A stretch of DNA of 64,000 bases from positions 62,001-126,000 of the forward strand of contig JAFDXK010000006.1 in NCBI GenBank assembly GCA_018267965.1. The letters are read 5' to 3'. Positions within the stretch are counted from its first letter, which is position 1; every line of letters starts with the position of its first letter. The notes beneath the pieces were generated by a model. That model had not been told where the DNA came from. It did not search any database and worked only from the letters and a program-made list of their open reading frames with translations. The DNA is from Bacteroidota bacterium (GTDB lineage Bacteria > Bacteroidota > Bacteroidia > Chitinophagales > Chitinophagaceae). The position numbers were made by a program, and so were the translations under genes. Below, piece after piece: positions 1 through 9,264 of the stretch.

Positions 1-1072
1 ATGTAATTTCATCAGCCTCTGTACGAATTAATGAAGGCTGCACTTTATTCATGCCTTTATAAAAATCGAGCATTTGTACGCCTTTCAATTGCTCAGGGAA
101 ATAAGATTGTAAGACAGGGTAAAAGTATTTCCAGAAATGCGCTCCCCTGCCTACACAGTTCTCCCACAAACGTGATTGAGATTCATGCACTGCCAGTGAA
201 GCTGCCGCACCTAATGGCAAACCATACTCATCCTCCGGAAGCCCTTGTTCATACAAAGCATGCCCACCTTCGTGTATGCTGCTCCATAACAAAGAAGCAT
301 AGTCGTTCTCATTTACACGTGTAGTAACACGAACATCTGATGGTGCGAATGAAGTAGTGAACGGATGTTCTGAAAGGTCTTGACGGCCGGCTTCAAAATC
401 ATAGCCCATTTTGCGTAACACTTCTTCAGAAAAATCCCATTGCGTTTGTCTGGGGTAATGTTGTGAAAAAACAGCGTCACTCACTTGTGTCGCTTTTTCA
501 ATCTTACCTAACAATGCCGGCAATTCTGCTTTTACTTTATCAAACACACTATCCAGCAAAGTAACTGTCGCGCCTCTTTCATAATCATCTACTAAAGCAT
601 CATAAGGGTGTTTGTCGTAGCCGTACAAATCTGCCTGTTGCTTTTTGAGGTCAATCATTTTGCCCAACTCAGTCTGATACACACTAAACTTGTTTTCCTT
701 GCGAGATTGAATCCACGCATTGAAACTCTTGCTGGTTTGTTGTGCCATTGCTTCTACAAAAGAGCCCGGCAGCTTTCTATTCTTCTCAAAATCTTCAAGG
801 CTTAAAGCAACATTTGCCTTTTGCTTTTCATCCAAATCAGCCCTTGATGACAGTTCGTGCAATAATGCACCATAGCTATCTGTAGTCAGCATTTCGTGCG
901 CTATTGACGCTAACGTGGCTAATTGTCTGCCACGCATCTCGAAGCCTTTTGCGGGCATATATACTTCCTGGTCCCATCCTAATACTGCCGATGCATTATT
1001 AATGTCTGCTGCTTTCTGTGTAATGTCTTTGTATTCAGTATATAAATCTGAACTGTTCTTTTTGATATTCAT
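1..1072 (-). CDS. M32 family carboxypeptidase (Taq type), 3' part cut by window edge
   Basis: Zinc metallocarboxypeptidase that removes C-terminal residues from peptides in the cytoplasm. The reverse-strand translation begins MNIKKNSSDLYTEYK at 1072 and runs without a stop for 357 codons to the window edge. It contains the M32 active site HEGGHALYEQG (HExxH) followed by ESQSRLWEN, both characteristic of the family, and ends inside the conserved RTEADEIT segment. M32 enzymes are about 500 residues, so roughly the last 140 residues lie outside. The ATG starts nine bases after the stop of the upstream RSH gene, so the two are probably co-transcribed. The family call is strong from the motifs; substrate range is unknown. 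Confidence 0.9.
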   Translation of the reverse strand, partial: MNIKKNSSDLYTEYKDITQKAADINNASAVLGWDQEVYMPAKGFEMRGRQLATLASIAHEMLTTDSYGALLHELSSRADLDEKQKANVALSLEDFEKNRKLPGSFVEAMAQQTSKSFNAWIQSRKENKFSVYQTELGKMIDLKKQQADLYGYDKHPYDALVDDYERGATVTLLDSVFDKVKAELPALLGKIEKATQVSDAVFSQHYPRQTQWDFSEEVLRKMGYDFEAGRQDLSEHPFTTSFAPSDVRVTTRVNENDYASLLWSSIHEGGHALYEQGLPEDEYGLPLGAAASLAVHESQSRLWENCVGRGAHFWKYFYPVLQSYFPEQLKGVQMLDFYKGMNKVQPSLIRTEADEIT

Positions 1073-1081
1073 GTAATGAGA

Positions 1082-3334
1082 TTAACCTTGTACTTCAAGG
1101 CGTTCAACAGTATTAATTCCTTCTAATGCTACTAATTTCTGGCAAAGCTTATCCAGCTCTTCCCTATCATGCACATACACCATTATCGTACCATCAAAGA
1201 TACCATCATGAGAGTCTATGCTCAGCGAACGCATATTCATTTTCAGTTCACCTGAAATAACGTTTGTAATTTTTTGAATCACACCCACATCGTCCAAACC
1301 TAATATACGTACACCACTGAGGAAAGAGATTTCCTTGTTCTTAGCCCATTTTGTTTTTACTACACGGTGCCCGTAGTGTGATAACAGTTGTGCGGCATTG
1401 GGACAATCTGTACGGTGTATTTTCAAGCCTTCACCCGATGTAATAAAACCAAACACATCATCACCCGGTATCGGCTGACAACATTGTGCCAGTTTATACA
1501 ATATCTTATCAGAGCTTTCACCAAATATGATGAGTTCCGCACCTTTTGCAGGTTTTTGCTTTAACAGTTCATCATCAGAAATAAGATGTTTAGTATCCAG
1601 CTTCAGTTCTTTCACCGGTTGCACCAACTTATCTCCCTGTATCTTAAACTCTTTAAGATCTTTTATCTCGACATTACCAACAGCAATAGCATAATATAAA
1701 TCAAGCGGAGATTGCTTCCTGAAATGCACACACAACTCATTAAGGTTATGCTGCGACATCGGCAGTTTCAAATGCTCCAGTTTCCTTTGCAGCATAGCCT
1801 TACCGTCTTCAGCTATAGCACGTTTCTCTTCTTTCAGGTAATATTTGATACGTGACTTAGCCTTAGCTGTTGTCACAAAACTCAACCAGTCTTCTGATGG
1901 CTTTTGTTTTGAAGAAGTGATGATCTCTACCTGGTCACCACTTTTCAATTCGTGACTCAATGGCACAAGTCGATAATTCACTTTTGCACCTATACATCTT
2001 GCCCCTAATTCGGAGTGTATATCAAAAGCAAAGTCCAGTGCAGTAGCACCTTTAGGCAACACGCGCATATCACCCTTAGGTGTATAGATATATATCTCTT
2101 CGGTAAAAAGGTCGAGCTTGAAATCCTGCAGGAAGTCGAGTGTATCTGTATCCGGATTACTCAACACTTCTCGCAGGTGCTGCAACCAACTATCCAGTTT
2201 ACTTTCTTGTGATGTCGGTGTCCCTTCTTTATATTTCCAGTGAGCTGCCAGCCCTTTCTCTGCAATCTCGTTCATACGTTCAGAACGTATCTGCACTTCT
2301 ACCCAACGGCCACCCTGCCCCATTACTGTAGTGTGCAAGGCTTCATAACCATTACCCTTAGGTACGCTTATCCAATCGCGCAAACGGTCAGGACTTGGTT
2401 TGTAAAAATTGGTAACAATGGAATATACTTTCCAGCAATCTTCTTTTTCTCTCTCCTGCGGCGAATCGAGCAATATGCGTATCGCAAACAAGTCATACAC
2501 CTCTTCAAACGCTACATGCTTGGTGCGCATCTTATTCCAGATGGAGTGTATGGCTTTAGGCCTACCGTAAATTTCAAATTTGAAACCTTGCGTCTGCAAC
2601 TCTTCCTTTATCGGCTTGATAAACTCATTGATATAACGAGAGCGTTCACGCTTGGTTTCATTCAATCCCTTCGCAATTTCCCAATAGACTTCGGGTTGGG
2701 TATATTTCAATGCGAGGTCTTCAAGCTCTGATTTGATCTCATATAAACCCAAGCGATGTGCGAGCGGCGAATAGATGTACGTTGTTTCAGATGATATCTT
2801 TAACTGCTTTTCACGGCTCATGCTCTCAAGCGTACGCATATTATGCAGCCTGTCACCCAGCTTAATCAACACTACTCTTGGGTCGTCAGCAAGTGTCAGT
2901 AATATCTTCCTGAAGTTCTCTGCCTGTGCAGTCGTATCATTCTTCAGGTCAACAACGTTTGATATTTTAGTAAGTCCATCTATTATCTTAGCAAAGCTTG
3001 CACCAAATTCCTGTTCAATATCCTCAAGTGTAATTTCAGTATCCTCTACCACATCATGCAACAATGCGCAGATAGCAGATGTAACACCAAGCCCTATTTC
3101 TTCAACAACTATTTTGGCAACAGCAAGCGGGTGCAGTATGTATGGCTCACCCGATTTTCGGCGCATATCCTTATGAGCATCAGCAGCAATCTCAAAAGCA
3201 CGCCTCAGTAATTTCTTATCTCCTTTTTTGATGCGGTGTTTTAGTACACGCAGTAGAGCCCGGTATTGTCTTAAAATGAGTTTCTTTTCCTCTTCCTCAT
3301 TCAGGTTATATGCTTCTGTAACTACACTTTCCAT
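1082..3334 (-). CDS. Bifunctional (p)ppGpp synthetase/hydrolase, RelA/SpoT homologue
   Basis: Makes and degrades the stringent-response alarmone (p)ppGpp. Domains in order: an HD hydrolase domain with HDVVEDT; a synthetase domain with YGRPKAIHSIWNKM and GYEALHTTV; a TGS domain starting IYIYTPKGDMRVLPKGA; and a C-terminal ACT domain (VRILGLDDVGVIQKIT). The synthetase segment reads RLRDW where bifunctional enzymes have basic RxKD, rather than the acidic EXDD of synthetase-only RelA, and the HD motif is intact, so both activities are expected. The open frame extends upstream to 3385, but I prefer the ATG at 3334 (MESVVTEAYNLNEEE, 750 residues), because the 17 extra residues are hydrophobic and do not resemble the family N-terminus. 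It lies 94 bases after the PorW-like gene on the same strand. Confidence 0.93.
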   Translation of the reverse strand: MESVVTEAYNLNEEEEKKLILRQYRALLRVLKHRIKKGDKKLLRRAFEIAADAHKDMRRKSGEPYILHPLAVAKIVVEEIGLGVTSAICALLHDVVEDTEITLEDIEQEFGASFAKIIDGLTKISNVVDLKNDTTAQAENFRKILLTLADDPRVVLIKLGDRLHNMRTLESMSREKQLKISSETTYIYSPLAHRLGLYEIKSELEDLALKYTQPEVYWEIAKGLNETKRERSRYINEFIKPIKEELQTQGFKFEIYGRPKAIHSIWNKMRTKHVAFEEVYDLFAIRILLDSPQEREKEDCWKVYSIVTNFYKPSPDRLRDWISVPKGNGYEALHTTVMGQGGRWVEVQIRSERMNEIAEKGLAAHWKYKEGTPTSQESKLDSWLQHLREVLSNPDTDTLDFLQDFKLDLFTEEIYIYTPKGDMRVLPKGATALDFAFDIHSELGARCIGAKVNYRLVPLSHELKSGDQVEIITSSKQKPSEDWLSFVTTAKAKSRIKYYLKEEKRAIAEDGKAMLQRKLEHLKLPMSQHNLNELCVHFRKQSPLDLYYAIAVGNVEIKDLKEFKIQGDKLVQPVKELKLDTKHLISDDELLKQKPAKGAELIIFGESSDKILYKLAQCCQPIPGDDVFGFITSGEGLKIHRTDCPNAAQLLSHYGHRVVKTKWAKNKEISFLSGVRILGLDDVGVIQKITNVISGELKMNMRSLSIDSHDGIFDGTIMVYVHDREELDKLCQKLVALEGINTVERLEVQG

Positions 3335-3428
3335 AATGTAAAATCCAACAATATGTAATTTACTAAAAATCGAAGGTCTGCGCAATAGACAAACACTAAA
3401 GCGCTATCAGCCCTATCAATAAAGGGTC

Positions 3429-6400
3429 TTATTTATAATTGAGGCTGTAAAATTTAAGATATGGCTTACTAATTCTGTCAGACATCAACTTTTGATAGTT
3501 GGTCTTTGATATCAAAACCACCTGGTATTCACCACTTTTGAATTCTTTGAACACCTCCGGTGTATCCTTCAGGATATTCATATAAATTTTGGCCGTAGTG
3601 GCATCCTTGAATGTGCCTGAAACAATTAATACATCCTGAGGCTGCAATACTACCATTTCGCAATTCAAATGTTGATTGCTGAACTTAAACTTGTTGAAGT
3701 CTGCATTAGCAGCTTTAAGTCCCATAGACCGAGACTCAACACCACTAATCAGTATAAGACAGTAATGTTCTTCACCCGGATTAAAGATATACTCTGCAGG
3801 TGCTATGTTCATTGCCGTTGGTGATGACGAAGGCAATGGTGCAGGACTTGTGATTGTGCCTGTGCTATCTTTCGTATTGCCTACTGCTACAGTGTCTCTT
3901 GGTTTGTTTGTATTAATATATATCAAAACTGCTTCTGCCCATGGTTTAAGAGAATCTGTAGGATAATCATTGACAAATTTCTTAAGCATAGAATCTGCAG
4001 GCTTGAATGCTCCTGTTTCTGCCAATGCTATACCTTCTACTATTGTAAATTTCTTTGCGTAATTAGGCTCAGTATATTTCTTTTTAGCAAGATTCACCCT
4101 GGCAAGAACACCTTGATAATCGCGCTGTACCATGAGCATATTATATGTCTCATCGTAGAATGGGGCTACGTCCTCATTCTGTCCTGCAATGCCTGTACCA
4201 GCCTCTGTAGGACGAACTAAATCTGCCCACTTCGAATCACTGTAATGTTGCAACAAATCATCAGCAAATACCTGCGCTTCTTTTATCTTATTTTGTCGCA
4301 TGCATACATAATAACGCAAGTATATCGACTCTGCTTTGTATTCGTGTTTAGGGAAACGTTTATCGAGTGTGTCAAGTGTACTTAATGCAGGCGGATAATC
4401 TTCCAATTCACGTATATAACTATTTGCAAGAGCTATGTATGCTTTTTGAATTTCCACCAATGCATCATCTTTTTGTTCCTGAGTGTTAGGGATGAAGGCT
4501 AATAAGCTCTCTTCGGTTGGCAATCCATTCTCATCTATATCCGGGTTATCATTGCTTTTATCGTCACCGTTATTATTGCTGTTATTACTAGCATTATTAT
4601 CCGGCGCAGAAGCAGAACGACGCCAATTATCGGTAAGAGGCCTGTTGCCCCATTTCCGTTTAAAATCATTCATACCCTGCTGCATCAACTGAGGATTGGA
4701 AAAATACCAGTTGGCATAAGGGCTGCTATTATTAGTATTGCTTTGAGAGCTGTTGTTCTGGTTCAAATTATTCATGGCAGCATTCTCTGCTTTAAACACG
4801 CTGTCTGACTTCTGTTGTTGCAGCCTTTTGATATACTTGCGCACTTCAGCTTTTTGTTCTTTTTCAGTCATAGCTGACAACGCCAACAAACTATCCTGCA
4901 AGTGTATAACAGTCATTGGATTGGTAACAGTCTTCAACGCAATACCACGCTTGATAGCCAATTGCACAAGACTATCACCTAAAGCTGCCTGGCTCAAAAA
5001 TGCCGCACTATCATAAGCAGATTGCGCATTGCCATAATCTCCTATCTTATAATACACGTTTCCAAGTGTAGCAAATGATAATGCTTTTTGTTTTTTAGAA
5101 GACTTGCCCGAATGGATGCTCATATTCAGGTAAGAGATAGCCTCATTATTATTGTTATTATTAGCAGACAACCTTCCGAGCACATAATACACCTGTTCAT
5201 AGTATGTGGCATACTTACCATCATTCAACACTTTCTTCAGGCTCTTGATTGCTTCTTCCTGGTCTCCGCCCGCATACATCAGATTATATGCCAAATTCTT
5301 ACGAGCATAAAAATCCATTTCTATTTTCGGATAAAGGTCAATGACCTGTTTAAAGTTATCTGCAGCGGCAGTGTAGTTACCTGCACGTTGCAATATCTGT
5401 CCGTTAATAAATGCAGCACGTATCCTTATCCAGTCAGGAGAATTATCGTCTTTTGCTATAATAGCCAGTTGCTTACTTGCTGCAGTGTAATCTTTCTCAT
5501 TTAAATCAATGAAAGCCTTTTCAATAGCAAGGCGCCCTTTCATATCCTCAGGGAAATTCTTGTCTTCCTCCAGCAAATCGAGCACTGCTTCTGCATTACC
5601 TTCCTGCCGCATTTGCGTGTAAGTATGTGCTAACCACAATATAGATTCATTGTGAACAGACCTGTGTTGCAAGAAACTTAACATCCCTTTCTTTTGTTCC
5701 TGAGCCAGCGAAAGTGGTTTGCTTGTTGAAGGACGGTCAGACTTTTTACCGGTCTTCTTCTTATCTCTCAGACTTAGAGCATACCTGAAAGATGATGCGG
5801 CTTCTTCATAGTTGCCTTTATAGAAATAGGCTTGTCCCATGATGAGATAAAGGTCATCACCCCACTTCACACGCGGGTCATGTATCTGTATACCAACAGA
5901 CACCTTACGGATGATACTATCCATATCAGGCGCCAGCATAGCCGAATCCCTATCGGGGTTAAACGGATACAGAGCTAACAGCGAATCATAATTATCCTTT
6001 TTCACCCGCTGCATATTCAGCAACGCCTCATCCATTTTTCTATCAGCATTAAAGAAATAGTTATAACGCGTAAAGGAGTTCTGCACTATTTGCCGTGGTA
6101 ACCCCCATCGCTTCTTCAGCATCGTCTCATTACTATATGCCTTGTGCTTCTTTTGGATTTTGAGTTCGAATGCAAGCTGTTTTTTCTTCTCAGCATCAGC
6201 CTCTTTAGCTTTAGCAGATTTTTCACGCTTCTCTTTTACTTTAGTAAGGCTATCAGTTCGTGTCTTCTGTTGCTTGACTACTTTCTCTGTTTTTACTTTG
6301 CGCGCTGCGGCCAAACTATCGCTTACTTTTTTTCTCGCAGCAGCCATTCTATCTGTCACCACCTTGCGTGCTGCCTTCAAACTGTCAGTTCTCAGCTTTC

Positions 6401-6965
6401 GTACAACAGCCACACTATCCGCAAAACGTTTGCTTTCCTTATACTTTCTAATAGCGGCAAGGCTGTCACTTCTTCGCTTTATTTTTGTCTTGATACTATC
6501 AGATATAGCCTTCCTCGATGCGGTGGCACTATCAACATACTTCTGCCTAACAGCTTTTATAGAATCAAGACGAGCTTTTCTAGCCTCCTGAATTATTGCC
6601 AACCTCTCTGCTTTGGCATAAGCAACGCTGTCTTTGTAATATTTACTTTCCTTGTATTCTCTTATAGCAGCCAGGCTATCACTCCTGCGCAGCCTTATTT
6701 CTCTTAAACTATCAGCTACCCTCAACCGCACTTCTCTCATACTGTCATTGATATGGGCCTGCCTCTCACGGTAGGCTTCAAGCGCTTCTATTCTTGCACG
6801 GTTCTCACTATCGCGCTTTGCCTGTGCTTGCTGGCGCAACTCCTCCTGCTTCCGCCATGCCTGACGTGCGCTATCAGCATTATAGCTTTGTGCGTATAGT
6901 TGCTGTATGCCATAGGGTCCGGCACACATTAATAATAATATTAATAAAGCTCTTTTCAGGCTCAA
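3429..6965 (-). CDS. PorW/SprE-like TPR protein of type IX secretion and gliding
   Basis: Large exported protein of 1178 residues. The N-terminus has a signal peptide ending LYAQS. Residues about 30-270 are a highly charged, probably helical region with a repeated K/R-x-x-DSL-x-A-x-R pattern. Then come the segment TRYNYFFNADRKMDEAL, typical of the SprE/PorW family, multiple TPR units, an N/S-rich linker near residues 740-800, more TPRs, and a C-terminal domain (EEHYCLILISGVE...YLKFYSLNYK) that I recognise from gliding protein SprE. SprE/PorW is a cell-envelope component needed for type IX secretion, which fits the T9SS cargo proteins elsewhere in the window. The start is TTG (caa on the plus strand at 6963-6965). 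It is preceded in frame by a stop, and the next ATG (codon 13) would destroy the signal peptide. Family members are often lipoproteins; I see no good lipobox. Confidence 0.72.
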   Translation of the reverse strand: MSLKRALLILLLMCAGPYGIQQLYAQSYNADSARQAWRKQEELRQQAQAKRDSENRARIEALEAYRERQAHINDSMREVRLRVADSLREIRLRRSDSLAAIREYKESKYYKDSVAYAKAERLAIIQEARKARLDSIKAVRQKYVDSATASRKAISDSIKTKIKRRSDSLAAIRKYKESKRFADSVAVVRKLRTDSLKAARKVVTDRMAAARKKVSDSLAAARKVKTEKVVKQQKTRTDSLTKVKEKREKSAKAKEADAEKKKQLAFELKIQKKHKAYSNETMLKKRWGLPRQIVQNSFTRYNYFFNADRKMDEALLNMQRVKKDNYDSLLALYPFNPDRDSAMLAPDMDSIIRKVSVGIQIHDPRVKWGDDLYLIMGQAYFYKGNYEEAASSFRYALSLRDKKKTGKKSDRPSTSKPLSLAQEQKKGMLSFLQHRSVHNESILWLAHTYTQMRQEGNAEAVLDLLEEDKNFPEDMKGRLAIEKAFIDLNEKDYTAASKQLAIIAKDDNSPDWIRIRAAFINGQILQRAGNYTAAADNFKQVIDLYPKIEMDFYARKNLAYNLMYAGGDQEEAIKSLKKVLNDGKYATYYEQVYYVLGRLSANNNNNNEAISYLNMSIHSGKSSKKQKALSFATLGNVYYKIGDYGNAQSAYDSAAFLSQAALGDSLVQLAIKRGIALKTVTNPMTVIHLQDSLLALSAMTEKEQKAEVRKYIKRLQQQKSDSVFKAENAAMNNLNQNNSSQSNTNNSSPYANWYFSNPQLMQQGMNDFKRKWGNRPLTDNWRRSASAPDNNASNNSNNNGDDKSNDNPDIDENGLPTEESLLAFIPNTQEQKDDALVEIQKAYIALANSYIRELEDYPPALSTLDTLDKRFPKHEYKAESIYLRYYVCMRQNKIKEAQVFADDLLQHYSDSKWADLVRPTEAGTGIAGQNEDVAPFYDETYNMLMVQRDYQGVLARVNLAKKKYTEPNYAKKFTIVEGIALAETGAFKPADSMLKKFVNDYPTDSLKPWAEAVLIYINTNKPRDTVAVGNTKDSTGTITSPAPLPSSSPTAMNIAPAEYIFNPGEEHYCLILISGVESRSMGLKAANADFNKFKFSNQHLNCEMVVLQPQDVLIVSGTFKDATTAKIYMNILKDTPEVFKEFKSGEYQVVLISKTNYQKLMSDRISKPYLKFYSLNYK

Positions 6966-7462
6966 ACAATTCAGTTTTTAAAACTACTCAAGTATATAAC
7001 CGGGTAATCAATAAAATAGTATACCTACTGGCAGTATCGACAGGGGTAAATCTGTTATCAAAAATATAAAAAACCGCCTGTTATCCCTTATCGATTATAT
7101 ATAAGGATTGTTAAACATTCGTATAGATTATTTATTAAAGTGTTATTGACTTTATATACATTACAAATAATTGTTTTATTGACATTAATAATAGCTGTAC
7201 CTAATATCAAAAATTATATCATACAAAATGTGCTTACAACATGGTAATTAAAAATGTAAATTTCATCATCTGAGAAAATAGCTTTATGTTTTATCTTGAA
7301 TGCAAATTATTGAATTTCATCAACTTATATTGTCATTAGTGCATTTGCAAGGAATGTAAAATGTCTAATAACACGTTGAAATCAGGAACTAAAAACTAAC
7401 AATAATTTGACACTATTTTTTACAAGTTTATTCTTTTAAATTGCGTTTCCTTGTTTATTTTT
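6966..7462. other. Non-coding AT-rich divergent intergenic region
   Basis: About 500 bases between two divergently oriented genes. It is strongly AT-rich, has stops in all frames and shows no convincing hairpin or RNA. Several TTGAC-like words occur (near 7145, 7177 and 7406), and TATTCTTT at 7429-7436 is a weak -7-like candidate for the plus-strand operon that starts at 7463. No element can be called firmly; promoters for both flanking operons presumably lie here. Confidence 0.4.
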
Positions 7463-7927
7463 ATGAAGACGACGCCGCAGAAGCGCAGACATATTTTCGG
7501 ACGGTTGAATACCAATTACAGGTTGGTATTTATAGACGATGAATCGCTGCAGGAAGTTGCGTCATTCAAACTTACAATGCGTAAGCTGTATATCCTGCTG
7601 AGCAGTTTATTTGTGATGGTTGCCGTGATTTCAGTTTGCATATTGCTACTAACTCCACTTAAATATTACATACCCGGGTACGGCAACAACAACTCGAGGA
7701 GACAGATTATTCAATTGAAGCAAACTGTCGATTCGCTGGCCGACCTTGCTGCAGCGCAGCAAAAATTTGAAACTAACCTGCGTAATGTTATCAACGGTGA
7801 TGTAACAGTCAAACGTGATACCAACCTGTTAGACCTTAAAAAAATTGACCAGGAAAACATGAAGAATTTAGTACCGATGAACGAAGAACTGAAGAAAGGA
7901 GCAATGCAAGACATGAAGAAGAATTAA
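7463..7927 (+). CDS. Membrane protein resembling the N-terminal stub of Bacteroidota M23 peptidases
   Basis: Protein of 154 residues. A basic cytoplasmic N-terminus (NTNYRLVFIDDESLQEV) is followed by one transmembrane helix (about residues 43-66), then PLKYYIPGYG and a heptad-like helical stretch. This arrangement, particularly YRLV...DD...F and TPL.YYIPGY, matches the N-terminal module of long Bacteroidota M23-family envelope peptidases that precede the bactofilin/atpI region. The LytM catalytic domain, expected after about residue 150, is absent and the frame stops cleanly. I chose ATG 7463 over 7451 because MKTTPQKRR gives a normal basic N-terminus. It is the first gene of a tight plus-strand run (8 bases before AtpI). 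It is probably an envelope scaffold; no enzymatic role is supported. Confidence 0.6.
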   Translation: MKTTPQKRRHIFGRLNTNYRLVFIDDESLQEVASFKLTMRKLYILLSSLFVMVAVISVCILLLTPLKYYIPGYGNNNSRRQIIQLKQTVDSLADLAAAQQKFETNLRNVINGDVTVKRDTNLLDLKKIDQENMKNLVPMNEELKKGAMQDMKKN

Positions 7928-7935
7928 GACAAGAA

Positions 7936-8148
7936 ATGCAGGATAGTAAGCAACCCAACAACTTGATGAAGTATGCAGGGCTTGGAACACAATGGCTGGT
8001 AATGCTGTTACTGGCTGTGTTAGCCGGCCACTGGCTCGACTCTAAGACGGGCTGGAAAGTTCCTGTATTCATCATTACGTTGCCGCTGGTGGCTTTGGGT
8101 ATTTCGCTATGGCAATTGATAAAAGAATTTAGTAAACCAAAAAAATGA
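7936..8148 (+). CDS. AtpI-family F0F1 ATP synthase-associated protein
   Basis: Seventy residues with two predicted membrane helices (LGTQWLVMLLLAVLAGHWLD and VPVFIITLPLVALGISLWQLI) separated by the short polar loop DSKTGWKVP, the usual AtpI/AtpZ-like hairpin with a conserved G..LD. AtpI assists assembly of the c-ring or Mg2+ supply for ATP synthase. It overlaps the next gene by four bases (ATGA), so they are translationally coupled. In many Bacteroidota this gene heads the atpB-atpE-atpF cluster, but here SprT follows instead, so the ATP synthase genes must lie elsewhere. Confidence 0.75.
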   Translation: MQDSKQPNNLMKYAGLGTQWLVMLLLAVLAGHWLDSKTGWKVPVFIITLPLVALGISLWQLIKEFSKPKK

Positions 8149-8522
8149 ATAGGTACATCATATCCATCCTCTTAGTGTTCGCTTTATTGTCAGGTATTTT
8201 TTATTACATCAATACTTCGATGCATGACCTTGGCTACCGTTTCAAGGTACTGATGGGTGGTAATATCATCATGTTCCTGCTTTCATTAACCACTTATTTC
8301 CTCGTCACAACACAACTTAGTAAAAAACCACAGGCATTTGTAAGAGGTGTATACTCATCATCGTTATTAAAACTGATGGTATGCATGTTTGCCATTTTGA
8401 TTTATACCATGATTAACAAACCCGATATTCATAAACCAACACTGTTTGTATTGTTCGGTATATATGCAGTGTACTCAGTAGTAGAAACCGTTCAATTATC
8501 TAAAATGGCAAGAACAAAATGA
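8145..8522 (+). CDS. Small four-helix membrane protein downstream of atpI
   Basis: Protein of 125 residues with four predicted transmembrane helices (about residues 5-22, 35-54, 68-85, 95-115) and a basic C-terminus MARTK. It overlaps atpI by four bases. In Bacteroidota a protein of this shape often sits between atpI and atpB and may act with AtpI in ATP synthase assembly; that role is inferred from position only. No enzymatic motif is visible. Confidence 0.6.
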   Translation: MNRYIISILLVFALLSGIFYYINTSMHDLGYRFKVLMGGNIIMFLLSLTTYFLVTTQLSKKPQAFVRGVYSSSLLKLMVCMFAILIYTMINKPDIHKPTLFVLFGIYAVYSVVETVQLSKMARTK

Positions 8523-8523
8523 T

Positions 8524-9168
8524 ATGAAAAAGCAGGAGACCTCCCTCTATTATCTCAAAAATTTTATACCTGAAAATACTTTTGAACTCATTGAGCCGTA
8601 TTTCAGGACAAATGTGATTCACCTTACGCTTACCCGTGAGCGCAAATCGGTTTTGGGTGATTATAGAAATCCTACAAAAGAGGAACCATTTCACCGCATT
8701 AGTGTTAACATTAATCTTAATAAATATAGTTTCCTCATCACATTGCTGCATGAGCTGTCGCACATGACCACTTTTAATCATTTTAAAAATGACGTGCCAC
8801 CACATGGCAAAGAGTGGAAAACACAGTTCCGTCATGTGCTGATACCATTTATAGGCAACGGTATTTTCCCGGCTGATGTGGACAAGGCATTAAAGGCTTA
8901 TCTACGCAACCCTGCTGCCAGTACCTGCACCGACCCGGGTTTGTTCAAAGCATTATATAGATATGATATCAGGAAACCTAACCACTATTTGGTAGATGAT
9001 TTAGAGGTTGGGCATTGGTTTCAGACAGAGGATGATGAAATATTTGAAATTGTGGAGCACCTGCGTACGAGAAGCAAGTGCAGGAATCTGTCTACACGCA
9101 GATTGTACTATTTCCAGGGTATTATAGAAGTAAAGCAGGTAAGGAGAGACTGGCGTAAAATAGCCTGA
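8524..9168 (+). CDS. SprT-like zinc metalloprotease domain protein
   Basis: Protein of 214 residues with the SprT signature LLHELSHM (HExxH, about residues 77-84) and a following PHGKEW, whose His is the third zinc ligand in SprT/Spartan proteins. The C-terminal half includes a small beta-rich region (VGHWFQTEDDEIFEIVEHLRT) like other Bacteroidota SprT-like proteins. Related eukaryotic enzymes cut DNA-protein crosslinks; the bacterial role is unproven. It starts one base after the upstream membrane protein and so probably belongs to the same transcript. Confidence 0.85.
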   Translation: MKKQETSLYYLKNFIPENTFELIEPYFRTNVIHLTLTRERKSVLGDYRNPTKEEPFHRISVNINLNKYSFLITLLHELSHMTTFNHFKNDVPPHGKEWKTQFRHVLIPFIGNGIFPADVDKALKAYLRNPAASTCTDPGLFKALYRYDIRKPNHYLVDDLEVGHWFQTEDDEIFEIVEHLRTRSKCRNLSTRRLYYFQGIIEVKQVRRDWRKIA

Positions 9169-9238
9169 AGAGCATTTCACCCGATTTTTCACCCTATCAG
9201 GGTAGTACTTAACCGCACTACTAAATATATTATCGTAT

Positions 9239-9246
9239 TAAATTTG
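9239..9246 (+). promoter_or_regulatory. Bacteroidota -7 promoter box (TAAATTTG) for the M13 peptidase gene
   Basis: Perfect match to TAnnTTTG, 18 bases before the ATG at 9265. No TTG/TTTG -33 element lies at the expected distance, so only the -7 part is supported. A short palindrome ACCCT-ATC-AGGGT sits just upstream at 9191-9203, after the SprT stop. Confidence 0.45.
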
Positions 9247-9264
9247 ACAGCTAAAAAATAAACA

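Noticed and set aside
31-324. 97-residue plus-strand frame at the left edge
   Set aside because: It lies opposite the M32 active site coding region, which is unmistakable on the minus strand.
2240-2731. 163-residue plus-strand frame inside the RSH gene
   Set aside because: Antisense shadow of conserved synthetase-domain codons.
6142-6707. Two plus-strand frames of 149 and 187 residues inside the PorW/SprE-like gene
   Set aside because: They are the antisense of the K/D/S-rich helical repeat, with low-complexity F/S/L composition and no start or promoter; the minus-strand gene is certain.
9191-9203. Short palindrome ACCCT-ATC-AGGGT as sprT terminator
   Set aside because: Only five base pairs and no T-tract after it on the plus strand, too weak to call as a terminator.
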